A stretch of 64,000 nt of DNA from Paracoccus methylovorus (GCF_016919705.1 NZ_CP070372.1:1-64000); one strand, 5' to 3'. Counted from the stretch's first letter, positions 17,954 through 26,543 are shown. Made by a program: numbers and translations. The notes: generated by a model not told the origin, from the letters alone.

Positions 17954-19708
17954 ATGCGCACCATCTTTGCCGCCCTTGCGGCCAGCACCATGCTTACCGG
18001 CGTCGCCGGCGCCGCTGAAATCTATCCGCTCGACCGGGCCACGATCCTTGCGAACTCGCCCTTTGACTTCAAGATCGAGCTGGACGCCGTTTACGGCGAA
18101 GGCGACGTGTCGGTTCTGGTGAACGGCAAGCCCTATGCCGAGGTGTTCGGCAAGCCGGCGGAATTCCAGGCCGAGGAAAAGGGCGACAACGACGAGACGC
18201 TCGGCTCGGCGCTGATCCTGCGCGATCTGGCGCTGGCCGAGCCCGGCAGCTACAGCGTCGAGGTCAAGGCCGGCGACGAGACGAAATCGGTCACCTGGGA
18301 GGTCTATACGACTGCCGAGGCGCCCACGGCCAAGAATGTCATCTTCATCATCGGCGACGGCCTGTCGGTCGCGCACCGCACCTCGGCCCGGATCATGTCC
18401 AAGGGCATGGCGGACGGTAAGGCGAACGGGCGTCTTGCCATGGACGATCTGGACTATATGGCCTTTATCGGCACGTCCTCGACCCATTCCATCGCCACCG
18501 ACTCGGCCAACACCGCATCGGCCTATATGACGGGGCACAAAAGCCGGGTGAACGCGCTTGGCGTTTACGCCGACCGCACGCCCGACAGCTTTGACGATCC
18601 GAAGGTGGAAACCATCGCCGAGGCGCTGCGTCGCACCACGAACAAGGCGATCGGCGTCGTCTCGACCTCGGAACTGCAAGACGCCACCCCGGCTGCGGTC
18701 GTGTCCCATACCCGCAAGCGCGGCGACAAGGCCGAGATCGTCGGCATGTTCCACGACGTGCTGCCCGAGGTGATGCTGGGCGGTGGCTCGGCCTATTTCC
18801 TCAAGTCGGACATTCCCGGCTCCAAACGTAAGGACGACAAGGATTATATCCAGCTTTTCCGTGACGCGGGATATGCCCTCGCCACCACCGGGGAAGAGCT
18901 TGCGCAAGCGGCGGGAACCAACAACGACAGGCTGTTGGGCTTGTTCCACACCGGCAATATGGACACCTGGCTTGACCGCAATCAGTTGAAAAAGGGCACG
19001 GTCGAGAAGTTCCCCGACCAACCGGGCCTTGTGGACATGACCACGGCGGCGCTGAACCAGCTTTCCAAGAACCCCGACGGCTTTTTCCTGATGGTCGAGG
19101 CGGCCTCGGTCGACAAGATGTCCCACCCGATGGACTGGGAACGTGCGGTTCTGGAAACCATCGAGCTTGACCATGTGGTAGCAGTCGCACGCGACTTTGC
19201 GGCCAAGAACCCCGACACGCTGGTCGTGCTGACGGGCGACCACACGCATGGCGTTTCGCTGATCGGCACCATCGACACCCAGAAAGAGGGTGACGACATG
19301 CGCGAGAAGGTCGGCGTCTATGACGATGCGGGCTTTCCCGATTATGTCGATGCCGATGGCGACGGCTTTCCCGACAGCGTGGACGTGAAGCGTCCGCTGG
19401 CGATCTTTGCCTCGAACTTCCCGGATTACTACGAGACCTGGGGTCCCAAGCTGGATGCCCCCTTCTTCCCGGCGATTCAGGATGCGGACGGCAATTACGT
19501 CGCGAACGAGGCCTATAAGGACGTCCCCGGCGCGGTCCTGCGCGTGGGCAACATCCCGCGGGAAAACGACACTGCGGTGCATGCCGTGGACGACATCGTG
19601 CTGCAAGCCAGCGGCCCCGGCGCCGAGGCGTTCAAGGGCTATATGGAGCAATCGGACGTCTACAAGGTTCTGGCCGATGTCTTCGCCCTTGGTGCGCAAC
19701 AGAAGTAA
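17954..19708 (+). CDS. Alkaline phosphatase (PhoA superfamily, exported)
   Basis: This is a 584-residue periplasmic phosphomonoesterase. It has a signal peptide (MRTIFAALAASTMLTGVAGA) and an extra all-beta domain of about 100 residues. The catalytic domain starts at NVIFIIGDGLSVAHR, where the aspartate binds metal. The nucleophile serine is in HSIATDSANTASAYMTG (near residue 184), and late metal ligands are in LTGDHTHGVS. A loop DADGDGFPDSVDV resembles a calcium site. The N-terminal beta domain makes it longer than classical PhoA (about 470). The ATG at 17954 is chosen for the signal peptide. A Pho-like box lies upstream. A putative zinc-handling ABC operon follows 58 bases downstream, which fits the enzyme's need for zinc. 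Confidence 0.92.
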   Translation: MRTIFAALAASTMLTGVAGAAEIYPLDRATILANSPFDFKIELDAVYGEGDVSVLVNGKPYAEVFGKPAEFQAEEKGDNDETLGSALILRDLALAEPGSYSVEVKAGDETKSVTWEVYTTAEAPTAKNVIFIIGDGLSVAHRTSARIMSKGMADGKANGRLAMDDLDYMAFIGTSSTHSIATDSANTASAYMTGHKSRVNALGVYADRTPDSFDDPKVETIAEALRRTTNKAIGVVSTSELQDATPAAVVSHTRKRGDKAEIVGMFHDVLPEVMLGGGSAYFLKSDIPGSKRKDDKDYIQLFRDAGYALATTGEELAQAAGTNNDRLLGLFHTGNMDTWLDRNQLKKGTVEKFPDQPGLVDMTTAALNQLSKNPDGFFLMVEAASVDKMSHPMDWERAVLETIELDHVVAVARDFAAKNPDTLVVLTGDHTHGVSLIGTIDTQKEGDDMREKVGVYDDAGFPDYVDADGDGFPDSVDVKRPLAIFASNFPDYYETWGPKLDAPFFPAIQDADGNYVANEAYKDVPGAVLRVGNIPRENDTAVHAVDDIVLQASGPGAEAFKGYMEQSDVYKVLADVFALGAQQK

Positions 19709-19718
19709 GCACATCCTG

Positions 19719-19744
19719 GACCTGCCCGGTTTTCCGGGCGGGTC
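19719..19744 (+). terminator. Intercistronic hairpin after alkaline phosphatase gene
   Basis: Arms 19719-19729 and 19734-19744 form an 11-bp stem (one G-T pair) around a TTTT loop, 10 bases after the stop. It could reduce read-through into the ABC operon or stabilise the phosphatase message. Confidence 0.6.
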
Positions 19745-19766
19745 CGCCACCGATCAAGAGGTCAGC

Positions 19767-20225
19767 ATGACGCGAAACATCATCACCCGCAGGCATTGTC
19801 TGGCCGGCCTTGCCGCCGGATTTTCGCTTTCAACCTTGCAGCCAGCGTGGGCGGCCTCGTCCGAACTGTCCTTTGATGAGCTTTACAGTTCGTTTAGCGC
19901 GCTGGGGCTGGAGTTCTCGGACAAGGTCAAGCAGATGACCGGGCAAAAGATCGGCATTCAGGGTTTTATGGCCCCGCCGCTGAAGGCCGAGGCGCAGTTT
20001 TTCGTCCTGACCCAGATCCCCATGGCGCTTTGCCCGTTCTGCTCGACCGACGCGGACTGGCCCGACAATATCATGGTCGTCTATCTGGACCGCAAGCAGA
20101 CCTTCACCGATCCCAACCAGCGGATCGAGGCGCGCGGCGTGCTGGAGCGTGGGTCGTGGACCGATCCCGAAACCGGCTTTGTCAGCCAGCTTCGCCTGCG
20201 CGAGGCGCGTTTCTCTACCGTCTGA
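19767..20225 (+). CDS. Exported DUF3299-like protein of a putative zinc ABC system
   Basis: This is a 152-residue exported protein. The N-terminus MTRNIITRRHCLAGLAAGFS has a twin arginine and a hydrophobic stretch ending at AWA, so Tat export is possible. The mature part contains KIGIQGFMAPPLKAEAQFFV followed by MALCPFCSTDADWPDN. This resembles DUF3299 proteins, which usually have a GACIHxPPP motif at the position of the CPFC pair. DUF3299 proteins occur with DUF2796, ATPase and FtsX-type genes in zinc-regulated systems such as zrg of Vibrio cholerae. Two genes downstream, at short spacing, encode the ATPase and permease. The role is inferred from this context; I assign the family only moderately. 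Confidence 0.6.
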   Translation: MTRNIITRRHCLAGLAAGFSLSTLQPAWAASSELSFDELYSSFSALGLEFSDKVKQMTGQKIGIQGFMAPPLKAEAQFFVLTQIPMALCPFCSTDADWPDNIMVVYLDRKQTFTDPNQRIEARGVLERGSWTDPETGFVSQLRLREARFSTV

Positions 20226-20236
20226 CTGGAATTGCG

Positions 20237-20920
20237 ATGCTTGCCCTGCAGCTTTCCGGTGTCGAGGTCCGGTTTCCCGGTCTTGATGCCCCCGCCCTGC
20301 ATATCCCCGATCTGACCCTGCCTGCTGGGGGGCGCATGTCCGTGGCGGGCCCTTCGGGGTCGGGGAAATCCACGCTGGTCAACGTGATCACTGGGCTGGA
20401 GCGTCCGACGACCGGTCGCGTCCTTTGGAACGGCACCGATATCGCGGCGCTGCCCGAGGCCGCCCGCGACCGCTGGCGCGGCATGAATGTCGGGCTGATC
20501 ATGCAGGATTTCCACTTGTTCCCCGGGCTTTCGGCGCTGGAGAACGTGCTTTTGCCCGCCCGTCTCGCGCGGGTGGCGGATCGGGCGATGACGGCGCGCG
20601 CAGCGGGGCTGCTGGCCGAGGTCGGTCTTTCCCGCCCCGACCAGAGCGTCGAAACCATGTCGCGGGGCGAGATGCAGCGCGTGGCCGTCGCCCGCGCCCT
20701 GTTGCGCCGGCCCGGCGTCATCGTGGCGGATGAACCGACGGCCAGCCTTGATCCGGCCAATGGTGTGGCCATCGGATCGCTGCTGATAGGGCTGGCGGAA
20801 CAGACGGGGGCGACGCTGATCGTCGTGTCGCACGATCCCGGCCTGATCGCCCGGTTGCCCCGCCGCCTTATGCTGGCCGGCGGCACGCTTATGCATGACG
20901 ACATGACGGAAGCCGCCTGA
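20237..20920 (+). CDS. ABC transporter ATPase, LolD/MacB type
   Basis: This 227-residue ATPase is of the LolD/MacB/FtsE group. It shows Walker A GPSGSGKST, Q-loop LIMQDFHLFPGLSALENV, Walker B VIVADEPTASLDP and H-loop VVSHDP. The ABC signature is unusual: MSRGEMQRVAVARAL in place of LSGGQ-QRVAIARAL. The start at 20237 lies 11 bases after the previous stop. The stop overlaps the permease ATG by one base (TGATG), so the two products are made together. The system is predicted to act with the FtsX-like permease in metal handling rather than lipoprotein release. Confidence 0.85.
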   Translation: MLALQLSGVEVRFPGLDAPALHIPDLTLPAGGRMSVAGPSGSGKSTLVNVITGLERPTTGRVLWNGTDIAALPEAARDRWRGMNVGLIMQDFHLFPGLSALENVLLPARLARVADRAMTARAAGLLAEVGLSRPDQSVETMSRGEMQRVAVARALLRRPGVIVADEPTASLDPANGVAIGSLLIGLAEQTGATLIVVSHDPGLIARLPRRLMLAGGTLMHDDMTEAA

Positions 20921-22188
20921 TGTTGCGTTTCATCCTTGCCGATCTCGGCCGTCTCAAGGCGGGCTCTTTCGTTATCGTGATGCTGATCGCGCTGGCGGTC
21001 GCGCTTGGCATCGGCGTGACCTTGCAGGAACGCGCCTTGCGGCTTGGCAGCGCGCGGGCCGCCGACAAGTTCGATCTGGTGATCGGCGCACCGGGCAGCG
21101 AGACGCAGCTTGTCCTTTCGACCGTATTCCTGCAACCGGCCGCGCTGCCGCTGGTGTCTGGCGATGTTCTGGCCGATTTGCAGAACGATCCCCGGGTCTC
21201 ATGGGCGGCGCCGGTTGGCTTTGGCGATTTCTACCGCGCCTATCCGGTGATCGGCACCACGACGCGGTTGATCGCCGAAACCGCGCCGGACCTTGCCGAA
21301 GGCGTGATTTTTGCCGCCGAGGGCGAGGCGGTGGTCGGCTCGATGGTCGATCTGGAGGTAGGGGCCGAGATTACCCCCACGCATGGCGACATCGCGCAAG
21401 GCGGGCATGGTCACGACGATGTTCATTACCGCGTCACCGGCAAGTTAAGCCCGACTGGCACCCCATGGGACCGCGCCATTCTGGTGCCGATTCAGGCGGT
21501 CTGGCAGGTGCATGGCATGGCGGCCGACCACGACCACGCCGAGGGTGAGGAAGGCGAGCCCCATGCGGACGGCGAACATGCCCACGATCACGACCACGCC
21601 GGCTTCGATCCCCACGCTCCGCTTGCCGAGGACTGGCACTTGGGCGAAACTCCTGGCGTGCCGGCTATTCTGGTCAAGCCGGCCAGCATCGCCGACGCCT
21701 ATAAACTGCGTCAGGATTACCGCGCGAACGAGGGGACCGTGGCGGTTTTCCCGGCCGAGGTCCTGACCAGTCTTTACGGCACCTTGGGCGATGCCCGGCA
21801 GGTTTTGGCCGCTGTTGCCGCTGCGGCGCAGGGTCTGGTGGCGGTGGCGCTGCTGCTGGTCACGATGACGCATATCGGCCAGCGCAAGCGTCAGATCGGC
21901 GCGTTGCGGGCACTTGGCGCCCCCCGCAGCTCGATCTTTGCGCTGGTCTGGACCGAGCTGTTCGCGCTGATAGCCTGTGGCGTCGCGCTGGGTCTTGCCG
22001 GCGGTTATCTGGCAGCGAAGCTTTTGTCCCGCGCGATCGCGCAGCGTCAGGGGTTCGAGCTTCCGATCGAGTTTTCCGCCAGCGATTTTACGGGTCTGGC
22101 GATGCTGCTGGGGGTTGCGGCCCTGCTTGCGGGTTTGCCTGCATGGACGGCCTTTCGGCAATCTCCGGTCGCCAGCCTGCGCAGTTGA
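20920..22188 (+). CDS. FtsX/MacB-like ABC permease with histidine-rich periplasmic loop
   Basis: This inner-membrane protein of 422 residues has one N-terminal membrane segment (about 15-35), a large periplasmic domain, and three C-terminal segments (about 303-325, 345-372, 385-405) with the FtsX core GQRKRQIGALRALGAPRSSI. The periplasmic domain has two histidine-rich stretches: THGDIAQGGHGHDDVH (about 154-169) and a D/E/H-rich stretch at about 203-232 that includes HAHDHDHAGFDPH. Such stretches usually bind zinc or other transition metals. The gene follows the ATPase with a one-base overlap. Zinc uptake or transfer is the best guess. Confidence 0.83.
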   Translation: MLRFILADLGRLKAGSFVIVMLIALAVALGIGVTLQERALRLGSARAADKFDLVIGAPGSETQLVLSTVFLQPAALPLVSGDVLADLQNDPRVSWAAPVGFGDFYRAYPVIGTTTRLIAETAPDLAEGVIFAAEGEAVVGSMVDLEVGAEITPTHGDIAQGGHGHDDVHYRVTGKLSPTGTPWDRAILVPIQAVWQVHGMAADHDHAEGEEGEPHADGEHAHDHDHAGFDPHAPLAEDWHLGETPGVPAILVKPASIADAYKLRQDYRANEGTVAVFPAEVLTSLYGTLGDARQVLAAVAAAAQGLVAVALLLVTMTHIGQRKRQIGALRALGAPRSSIFALVWTELFALIACGVALGLAGGYLAAKLLSRAIAQRQGFELPIEFSASDFTGLAMLLGVAALLAGLPAWTAFRQSPVASLRS

Positions 22189-22307
22189 CGCCCAGCGAAC
22201 GACGCGTGCCGTCGCCGCGCGCGTCGGGTTCTGCACGGTTGCCGGTTTGACATGGGCGAATGTTTCGTGCCCTCAATCGTCGATGTGACGATGAACCGGA
22301 GACGTCG

Positions 22308-23240
22308 ATGATCCGCGATCTGCAGGCCCTGCGCACCTTGGTCGCCATTGCGGCGGGGGGCAGCTTTGCCGCTGCTGCGGCCAGCCTTCGGATGTCGCGC
22401 GCCATGGCCAGCAAGCATGTCTTGGATCTGGAGGCCGAGTTGGGCGTCAAGCTGATCAGCCGCACCACCCGCCGGTTAAGCCTTACCGAAGCGGGCTAGC
22501 AACTGACCGCCGCTTCGCAAACCATGCTGGAGATGCTGGAAACGGCCGAGCAGGAGATCCGTTCGTCCAAGGGAACCCCTCGCGGGACGCTTCGCATCAA
22601 TGCGCCGACATCTTTCGGCATCCGGCATCTTGGCGTGATCGTCAGCGAGTTTCTGACGTTATATCCCGATGTCGAGGTGGAGTTGACCCTTGATGACCGC
22701 GTCGTCGACATTGTCGATCAAGGCTTTGATCTGGCAATCCGTATCCGGCAGTTGGAGGATTCGTCGCTGACCGCCCGCTATCTGGCGCCGGCGCATATCG
22801 TATTATGCGCATCCCCGGATTACCTGCGCCGGCACGGCGCACCGTCGCATCCGTGCGAGCTGGCCAGCCATTCCTGCCTCGTCTACGATTACATGGCCCG
22901 GCATGGGACCTGGAGCCTGGAACGCGAAGGTCAGCGAGAGGACGTCCGGGTCCATGGCAGGATGCGCGGCAATAATGGCGATGTGCTGATGCATGCCGCG
23001 ATAGCGGGGCACGGATTGACGCTCGCGCCGACATTCATTGTGCATGAGGCGATCAGGAACGGGACGCTGGTTCCGCTTTTGCGTGACTGGCACGTTATCG
23101 GGGGGTCATTTTACGCCGTAATGCCGCCCGGACGGGTCGATGTGCTGAAGGTCCGGGTTTTTCTGGACCATCTGGCCGCTTCCTTGGGAAGGATTCCAAG
23201 TTGGGACCGGGATCTTCAAGGCGCCCCTGCCGACGATTAA
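22308..23240 (+). pseudogene. LysR-family regulator interrupted by an in-frame TAG codon
   Basis: The DNA encodes a normal LysR regulator of about 310 residues: HTH at MIRDLQALRTLVAIAAGGSF and MSRAMASKHVLDLEAELGVK, then LISRTTRRLSLTEAG. It continues in the same frame as QLTAASQTMLEMLETAEQEI and TLRINAPTSFGIRHLGV to the C-terminus. A single TAG at 22497-22499 breaks it after codon 63, where relatives have an ordinary residue (LTEAGxxL). No frameshift is present. Either the gene has just died, the base is a sequencing error, or translation restarts at the ATG at 22524, which would give a protein without the DNA-binding domain. Confidence 0.8.
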
Positions 23241-23278
23241 GAAACGTCGCGACCTATTGCAGGTCTGCCGGTCATGAG

Positions 23279-23307
23279 AAAGATGCCGCGCAGACCGCGA
23301 CATCTTT
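23279..23307. terminator. Bidirectional hairpin terminator
   Basis: Arms 23279-23290 and 23296-23307 pair over 12 bases with one mismatch around a 5-base loop. An AAAG start and a CTTT end provide short A and T tracts. It lies between the LysR pseudogene and the oppositely oriented small secreted protein gene, so it can end both transcripts. Confidence 0.7.
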
Positions 23308-23319
23308 CGCAAGAGAGCG

Positions 23320-23577
23320 TCAGCTCCGGCTGGGACCATCGACCGCGCCGGTCGACGGGAAATGCGTAACGCTGACGCTGTCAGAGGCCGACAGGTTTTC
23401 GCTGTTCAGTTCCTTGGGGCTGAGGATCGTGCCGGCCGGAACTTCGATAGTAGCATGGACCCCGCCCGCAAAGACCGGACCATTGTGATTGTCGGTCATC
23501 GAATCCAGATAAGTTTCTGCCTGTGCAGCGCCAGCAGCGATTCCCAATGCGGCCAGAGCGAGTGCGAACGTCTTCAT
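23320..23577 (-). CDS. Small exported protein of unknown function
   Basis: This is an 85-residue exported protein with a clear signal peptide (MKTFALALAALGIAAGAAQA, then E). The mature part of about 64 residues reads TYLDSMTDNHNGPVFAGGVH then ATIEVPAGTILSPKELNSEN, with no cysteine, so disulfides are impossible. It is polar and probably periplasmic. The start at 23577 is chosen for the signal peptide and the upstream AAGGGAAT. I do not recognise the family. The gene diverges from the XRE-cupin regulator, with 235 bases of AT-rich promoter DNA between them. Confidence 0.65.
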   Translation of the reverse strand: MKTFALALAALGIAAGAAQAETYLDSMTDNHNGPVFAGGVHATIEVPAGTILSPKELNSENLSASDSVSVTHFPSTGAVDGPSRS

Positions 23578-23760
23578 GGTATTCCCTTTCATCTGCAAGC
23601 GCGGTTACCGCGTCTTGTGAAAGAGATCTAAGTCCGCCCAGACTGTTTGATTAGGCGGCGTTCGTTGCGGAGTTTATTCGCTAACATAAAATAATCTATA
23701 TCGTTATCGTGGGGCAGAATAGCGAAGAAGCACACTCCTTTCGAAGGTTGCACATCGCCG

Positions 23761-23784
23761 TTTCGTGCGACATAACGAACGAAA
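23761..23784. promoter_or_regulatory. Inverted repeat upstream of the XRE regulator
   Basis: TTTCGT (23761-23766) and ACGAAA (23779-23784) face each other across 12 bases, 28 bases before the regulator start. It may be an autoregulatory operator; the short arms make this tentative. Confidence 0.35.
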
Positions 23785-23812
23785 CTAGGATTAATCGAAC
23801 GGCCTTTGCGGA

Positions 23813-24367
23813 ATGACCGTCTCGCCCAACAACCTCATTGCCCGGGCCATCAGCCGCGAACGCGAGGCGGCGGGGCTAAGCCTTTCGGCCTTGGCGGCGC
23901 GCGCCGGGCTGGCGAAATCGACGCTTTCGCAACTGGAAGCGGGCAAGGGCAATCCGAATGTCGAGACGCTCTGGGCTATAGCCACCGCGCTGGAGATTCC
24001 GTTCAGCGCACTTTTCGAAACCGCGTCCGAGACACGCGCACTGGTCCGCGCCACCGAGGGCACCGCGCTTTCTTCCGACAGTGCCGGGTTCAGCGCCGTG
24101 CTGCTTGACAAGTCCTCACCCGACCGTCGGCGCGATCTTTACCGGCTGCGGCTTCAGCCCGGGGCGGTCCGCCATGCGGCGGCGCATCCACGGGGCACGG
24201 TCGAACATGCGCTGGTGATTACCGGACGGGTCCGGCTTGGGCCCGAGGGCGCGCTGGAGGATCTGGGTCCCGGCGATTACTACCGTTTCATGGGCGACCT
24301 GCCCCATTCTTACATGGCGCTCGATGCCCCCGCGCTTGTGGCCTTGGTCATGGATGTGCCGCGGTGA
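23813..24367 (+). CDS. XRE-family regulator with cupin sensor domain
   Basis: This 184-residue transcription factor has an N-terminal HTH_3 domain (AISREREAAGLSLSALAARA then GLAKSTLSQLEAGKGNPNVE, about residues 10-58) and a C-terminal cupin fold (about 100-180, with HPRGTVEHALVITGRVRLGP). It resembles small-molecule-sensing XRE-cupin regulators that control amino-acid export or catabolism. Its stop overlaps the start of azlC by 4 bases (GTGA), so regulator and exporter are one operon. It likely controls azlCD and itself. Confidence 0.88.
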   Translation: MTVSPNNLIARAISREREAAGLSLSALAARAGLAKSTLSQLEAGKGNPNVETLWAIATALEIPFSALFETASETRALVRATEGTALSSDSAGFSAVLLDKSSPDRRRDLYRLRLQPGAVRHAAAHPRGTVEHALVITGRVRLGPEGALEDLGPGDYYRFMGDLPHSYMALDAPALVALVMDVPR

Positions 24368-25080
24368 CCAAGCCCTGTATGACCACCCCGATCCCCTCCA
24401 GCCCCTTGCGTGACGGGTTGGTGGCCGCGATTCCGCTGATGCTGGGTTATTTCCCGATCGCATTTTCCTTTGGCATCGCCGCCACCCGCGCGGGGCTGAG
24501 CGCGGTCGAGGCGGTGATGTTCTCGGTGGTGATCTTTGCCGGCGCGGCGCAGTTTCTGGCGCTCGCGCTGGTGACGAGCGGCGCGCCGCTGGCCGTCTCG
24601 GCGCTGACGCTGGCGGCGATGAACCTGCGCCATGTGATGTATGGCCCGGCCTTGCTGGAGAAAGCCGGCGAGAACGCCCGCACCCGATATTCCTGGGCTT
24701 GGGGCTGGTGCCTGACTGACGAGGTGTTTGGGGCCACGCTGGGGGCGATGGCCCGGGGGATGCCGTTTTCCGAAGGTTTTATCGGCACCGTCGGCCTTGG
24801 CGCCTATGCGGCATGGATCGCGGGGACCGCCCTTGGTGCGGTGGCGGGCGGTGATGCGTTGAAGGCCTTTCCTGTGATAGATGCGGGTCTTGGCTTCATG
24901 CTGCCGGCACTGTTTCTGGCGCTGCTGCTTTCGATTCTGGAACGGCGGCAGGTGCCGGCCGTGATGGCGGCGGCGCTCGCAACGGGCTTGGGCACGCTTA
25001 TCCTTTCCCCTACGCTGGGTATCCTTGCCGGGATCACCGTCGGCGCGGCTGCCGGCATGTTGAAACGGAGGCCCGCTTGA
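24364..25080 (+). CDS. azlC: AzlC-family branched-chain amino acid exporter, large subunit
   Basis: This 238-residue inner-membrane protein has about seven hydrophobic segments. AzlC family features include GYFPIAFSFGIAATRAGLS, VIFAGAAQFLALAL and AAMNLRHVMYGPALL. With the small AzlD subunit it exports branched-chain amino acids or analogues such as azaleucine. The GTG start at 24364 overlaps the regulator stop. An ATG at 24379 is the alternative. The TTG start of azlD overlaps the stop of this gene. Confidence 0.9.
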   Translation: MTKPCMTTPIPSSPLRDGLVAAIPLMLGYFPIAFSFGIAATRAGLSAVEAVMFSVVIFAGAAQFLALALVTSGAPLAVSALTLAAMNLRHVMYGPALLEKAGENARTRYSWAWGWCLTDEVFGATLGAMARGMPFSEGFIGTVGLGAYAAWIAGTALGAVAGGDALKAFPVIDAGLGFMLPALFLALLLSILERRQVPAVMAAALATGLGTLILSPTLGILAGITVGAAAGMLKRRPA

Positions 25081-25394
25081 AACCTGAGCTTCTCTTTCTC
25101 GTGGCCGCGGTCGGACTTGCCACTTGGCTTTTTCGGTTCCTGCCGACGAAACTTCGCCTGAAGCGGGGCGAGGATGAGGGGCCGCTGCGCGGCTTTATCG
25201 CCGCCACCGGACCGGCTGCCATCGCCACCCTTTTCACCGCCTCGATCCTGCCTCTGCTTACCGCCGCAGAGGGGGCGCAGGTCGCGCTGGTGCTTGGCGT
25301 GGCTGCGGTGCTGGCCGTTTATGCCTGGCGCCGCTCGGTCGTTATGGCGACCCTTGCCGGTGCTTTCGCCTATGGTCTTGGGTCGCTGGTCTGA
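25077..25394 (+). CDS. azlD: AzlD-family branched-chain amino acid exporter, small subunit
   Basis: This is a 105-residue membrane protein with three to four hydrophobic segments. The pattern LATWLFRFLPTKLRLKRGED, then LRGFIAATGPAAIATLFTAS, is the normal AzlD layout (R-x-LP near the start, then a hydrophobic half). The start is a TTG at 25077 that overlaps the azlC stop, giving translational coupling. It ends the three-gene operon, with a hairpin terminator 64 bases downstream. Confidence 0.87.
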   Translation: MKPELLFLVAAVGLATWLFRFLPTKLRLKRGEDEGPLRGFIAATGPAAIATLFTASILPLLTAAEGAQVALVLGVAAVLAVYAWRRSVVMATLAGAFAYGLGSLV

Positions 25395-25458
25395 GCGACC
25401 CCAGGAAGTTGCGGAGAAGCTGACAGCAAGACGTGCCATGCATTCATGGCCGTGCCGT

Positions 25459-25483
25459 GCCCGGGCTGACCAGTAGCCCGGGC
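25459..25483 (+). terminator. Rho-independent terminator of the azl operon
   Basis: Perfect 9-bp GC-rich arms (25459-25467 and 25475-25483), a 7-base loop, then CTTTGT. Confidence 0.75.
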
Positions 25484-25613
25484 CTTTGTCGGACGGCGCA
25501 GTTCTTTCCATCAGTGTCGTATGCAACGCCGGTTGCTTCGGGCTTTTTCGTGGCCGTGCCTGACCATCGTCTGGCGCACAAACGCTTTTACCATCGGGGA
25601 ACACAAAAACGTA

Positions 25614-25646
25614 TTGACAGAATCATTGTATCCCTTGTTGTATACA
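25614..25646 (+). promoter_or_regulatory. Promoter with overlapping palindrome for the amino-acid importer operon
   Basis: A perfect TTGACA lies at 25614-25619, and TTGTAT or TATACA (25638-25646) provides a possible -10. TTGTAT occurs at 25626 and again at 25638, and the second copy forms the palindrome TGTATACA. The GntR regulator at 30001-30690 is a candidate to bind here. Confidence 0.45.
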
Positions 25647-25669
25647 TTAATATCAACGGGGAGAATACA

Positions 25670-26443
25670 ATGCAGATGTATAGATTGGCTTGGACGTGTG
25701 CTCTTGGCCTGTGCATGACCACCGCCGCTGTCGCGCAGGACACGCTTCGCGTCGGGACCTCGCTCAACCAGATGCCTTGGGGTTTTTACGATCAGGATCA
25801 GAAGCCCACCGGCGTCGACGTGGCGTTGTGTGGTGCGCTGGCCGAAAGGCTTGGGAAAACGGGCGAGTTTATCAACCTTGACTTCAAGGGGCTTATTCCC
25901 GCCCTTCAGGCCAGCCGCTTTGATATCGCCTGCGCGGCGATGTACATCACGCCCGAGCGGCAGGACGCCATCCTGATGGTTCCCTATATCCAGGCAAGCC
26001 AGACCGTGATTACGCATGAGGATGCGCAGATCGACGGCCTGACCGGGCTTTGCGGACATTCGGTCAGCGTCCTGCAAGGATCGGGGTCGCTGAAGGTGCT
26101 GGAAGAGGCAAGTGCCGAATGCACCAATGACGGCAGCAACGCCATTTCCATCCAATCGTTCGATTCCCAGCCGGTTGCGATGCGGGCACTGGAAAATCGC
26201 AGCGTGGACGCGTTCATCGCGACGGATTCCCTTGTCTCTTATTACATGAAGCAACGGCCCGGCTTGAAGAAGATCGCCACCGGCATCAAGCCCACGACCC
26301 TTGGCATTGGCGTCAGCAAGAATGGCGAAGAACTTGCCGGCCAGTTGCGCGAAGGGCTTGAAGCGATGATGGCTGACGGAACCTATGCCGCCATTCTCAA
26401 GCAATGGGACATCGAAAGCGCGGCCATCGAGAGCTTTGAATAA
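25670..26443 (+). CDS. ABC substrate-binding protein, polar amino acid family 3
   Basis: This 257-residue periplasmic binding protein has a signal peptide (MQMYRLAWTCALGLCMTTAA, cleaved near VAQ) and an SBP_bac_3 domain. The start DTLRVGTSLNQMPWGFYDQD is the family's substrate-side segment, followed by ALCGALAERLGKTGEFINLD and FDIACAAMYITPERQDAILM. The two cysteines in TGLCGHSVSVLQGSG and ASAECTND could pair. It likely binds an amino acid or a cyclic relative such as proline or hydroxyproline, given the downstream enzymes. It leads an operon with a DapA-family enzyme, permease, ATPase and ProC-family enzyme. Confidence 0.88.
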   Translation: MQMYRLAWTCALGLCMTTAAVAQDTLRVGTSLNQMPWGFYDQDQKPTGVDVALCGALAERLGKTGEFINLDFKGLIPALQASRFDIACAAMYITPERQDAILMVPYIQASQTVITHEDAQIDGLTGLCGHSVSVLQGSGSLKVLEEASAECTNDGSNAISIQSFDSQPVAMRALENRSVDAFIATDSLVSYYMKQRPGLKKIATGIKPTTLGIGVSKNGEELAGQLREGLEAMMADGTYAAILKQWDIESAAIESFE

Positions 26444-26512
26444 GCGCCGGGTCGGCGACACATCGCTCGCCATGCGCCTGCGTCACAAACAGAACCAATC
26501 GAAGGCGGCCAT

Positions 26513-26543
26513 AGCTGCCCGCAGGCCAGGCCCTGCGGGAGCT
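26513..26543 (+). terminator. Hairpin between the binding-protein gene and the rest of the operon
   Basis: Arms 26518-26525 and 26532-26539 (8 perfect pairs), extended by AGCT on each side past one bulged G. No T-run follows. It probably limits read-through so that more binding protein than transporter is made. Confidence 0.6.

Noticed and set aside
17888..19750. 620-codon minus-strand frame opposite the alkaline phosphatase gene
   Set aside because: The plus strand encodes a full, motif-bearing enzyme with a signal peptide; the minus frame has shadow composition.
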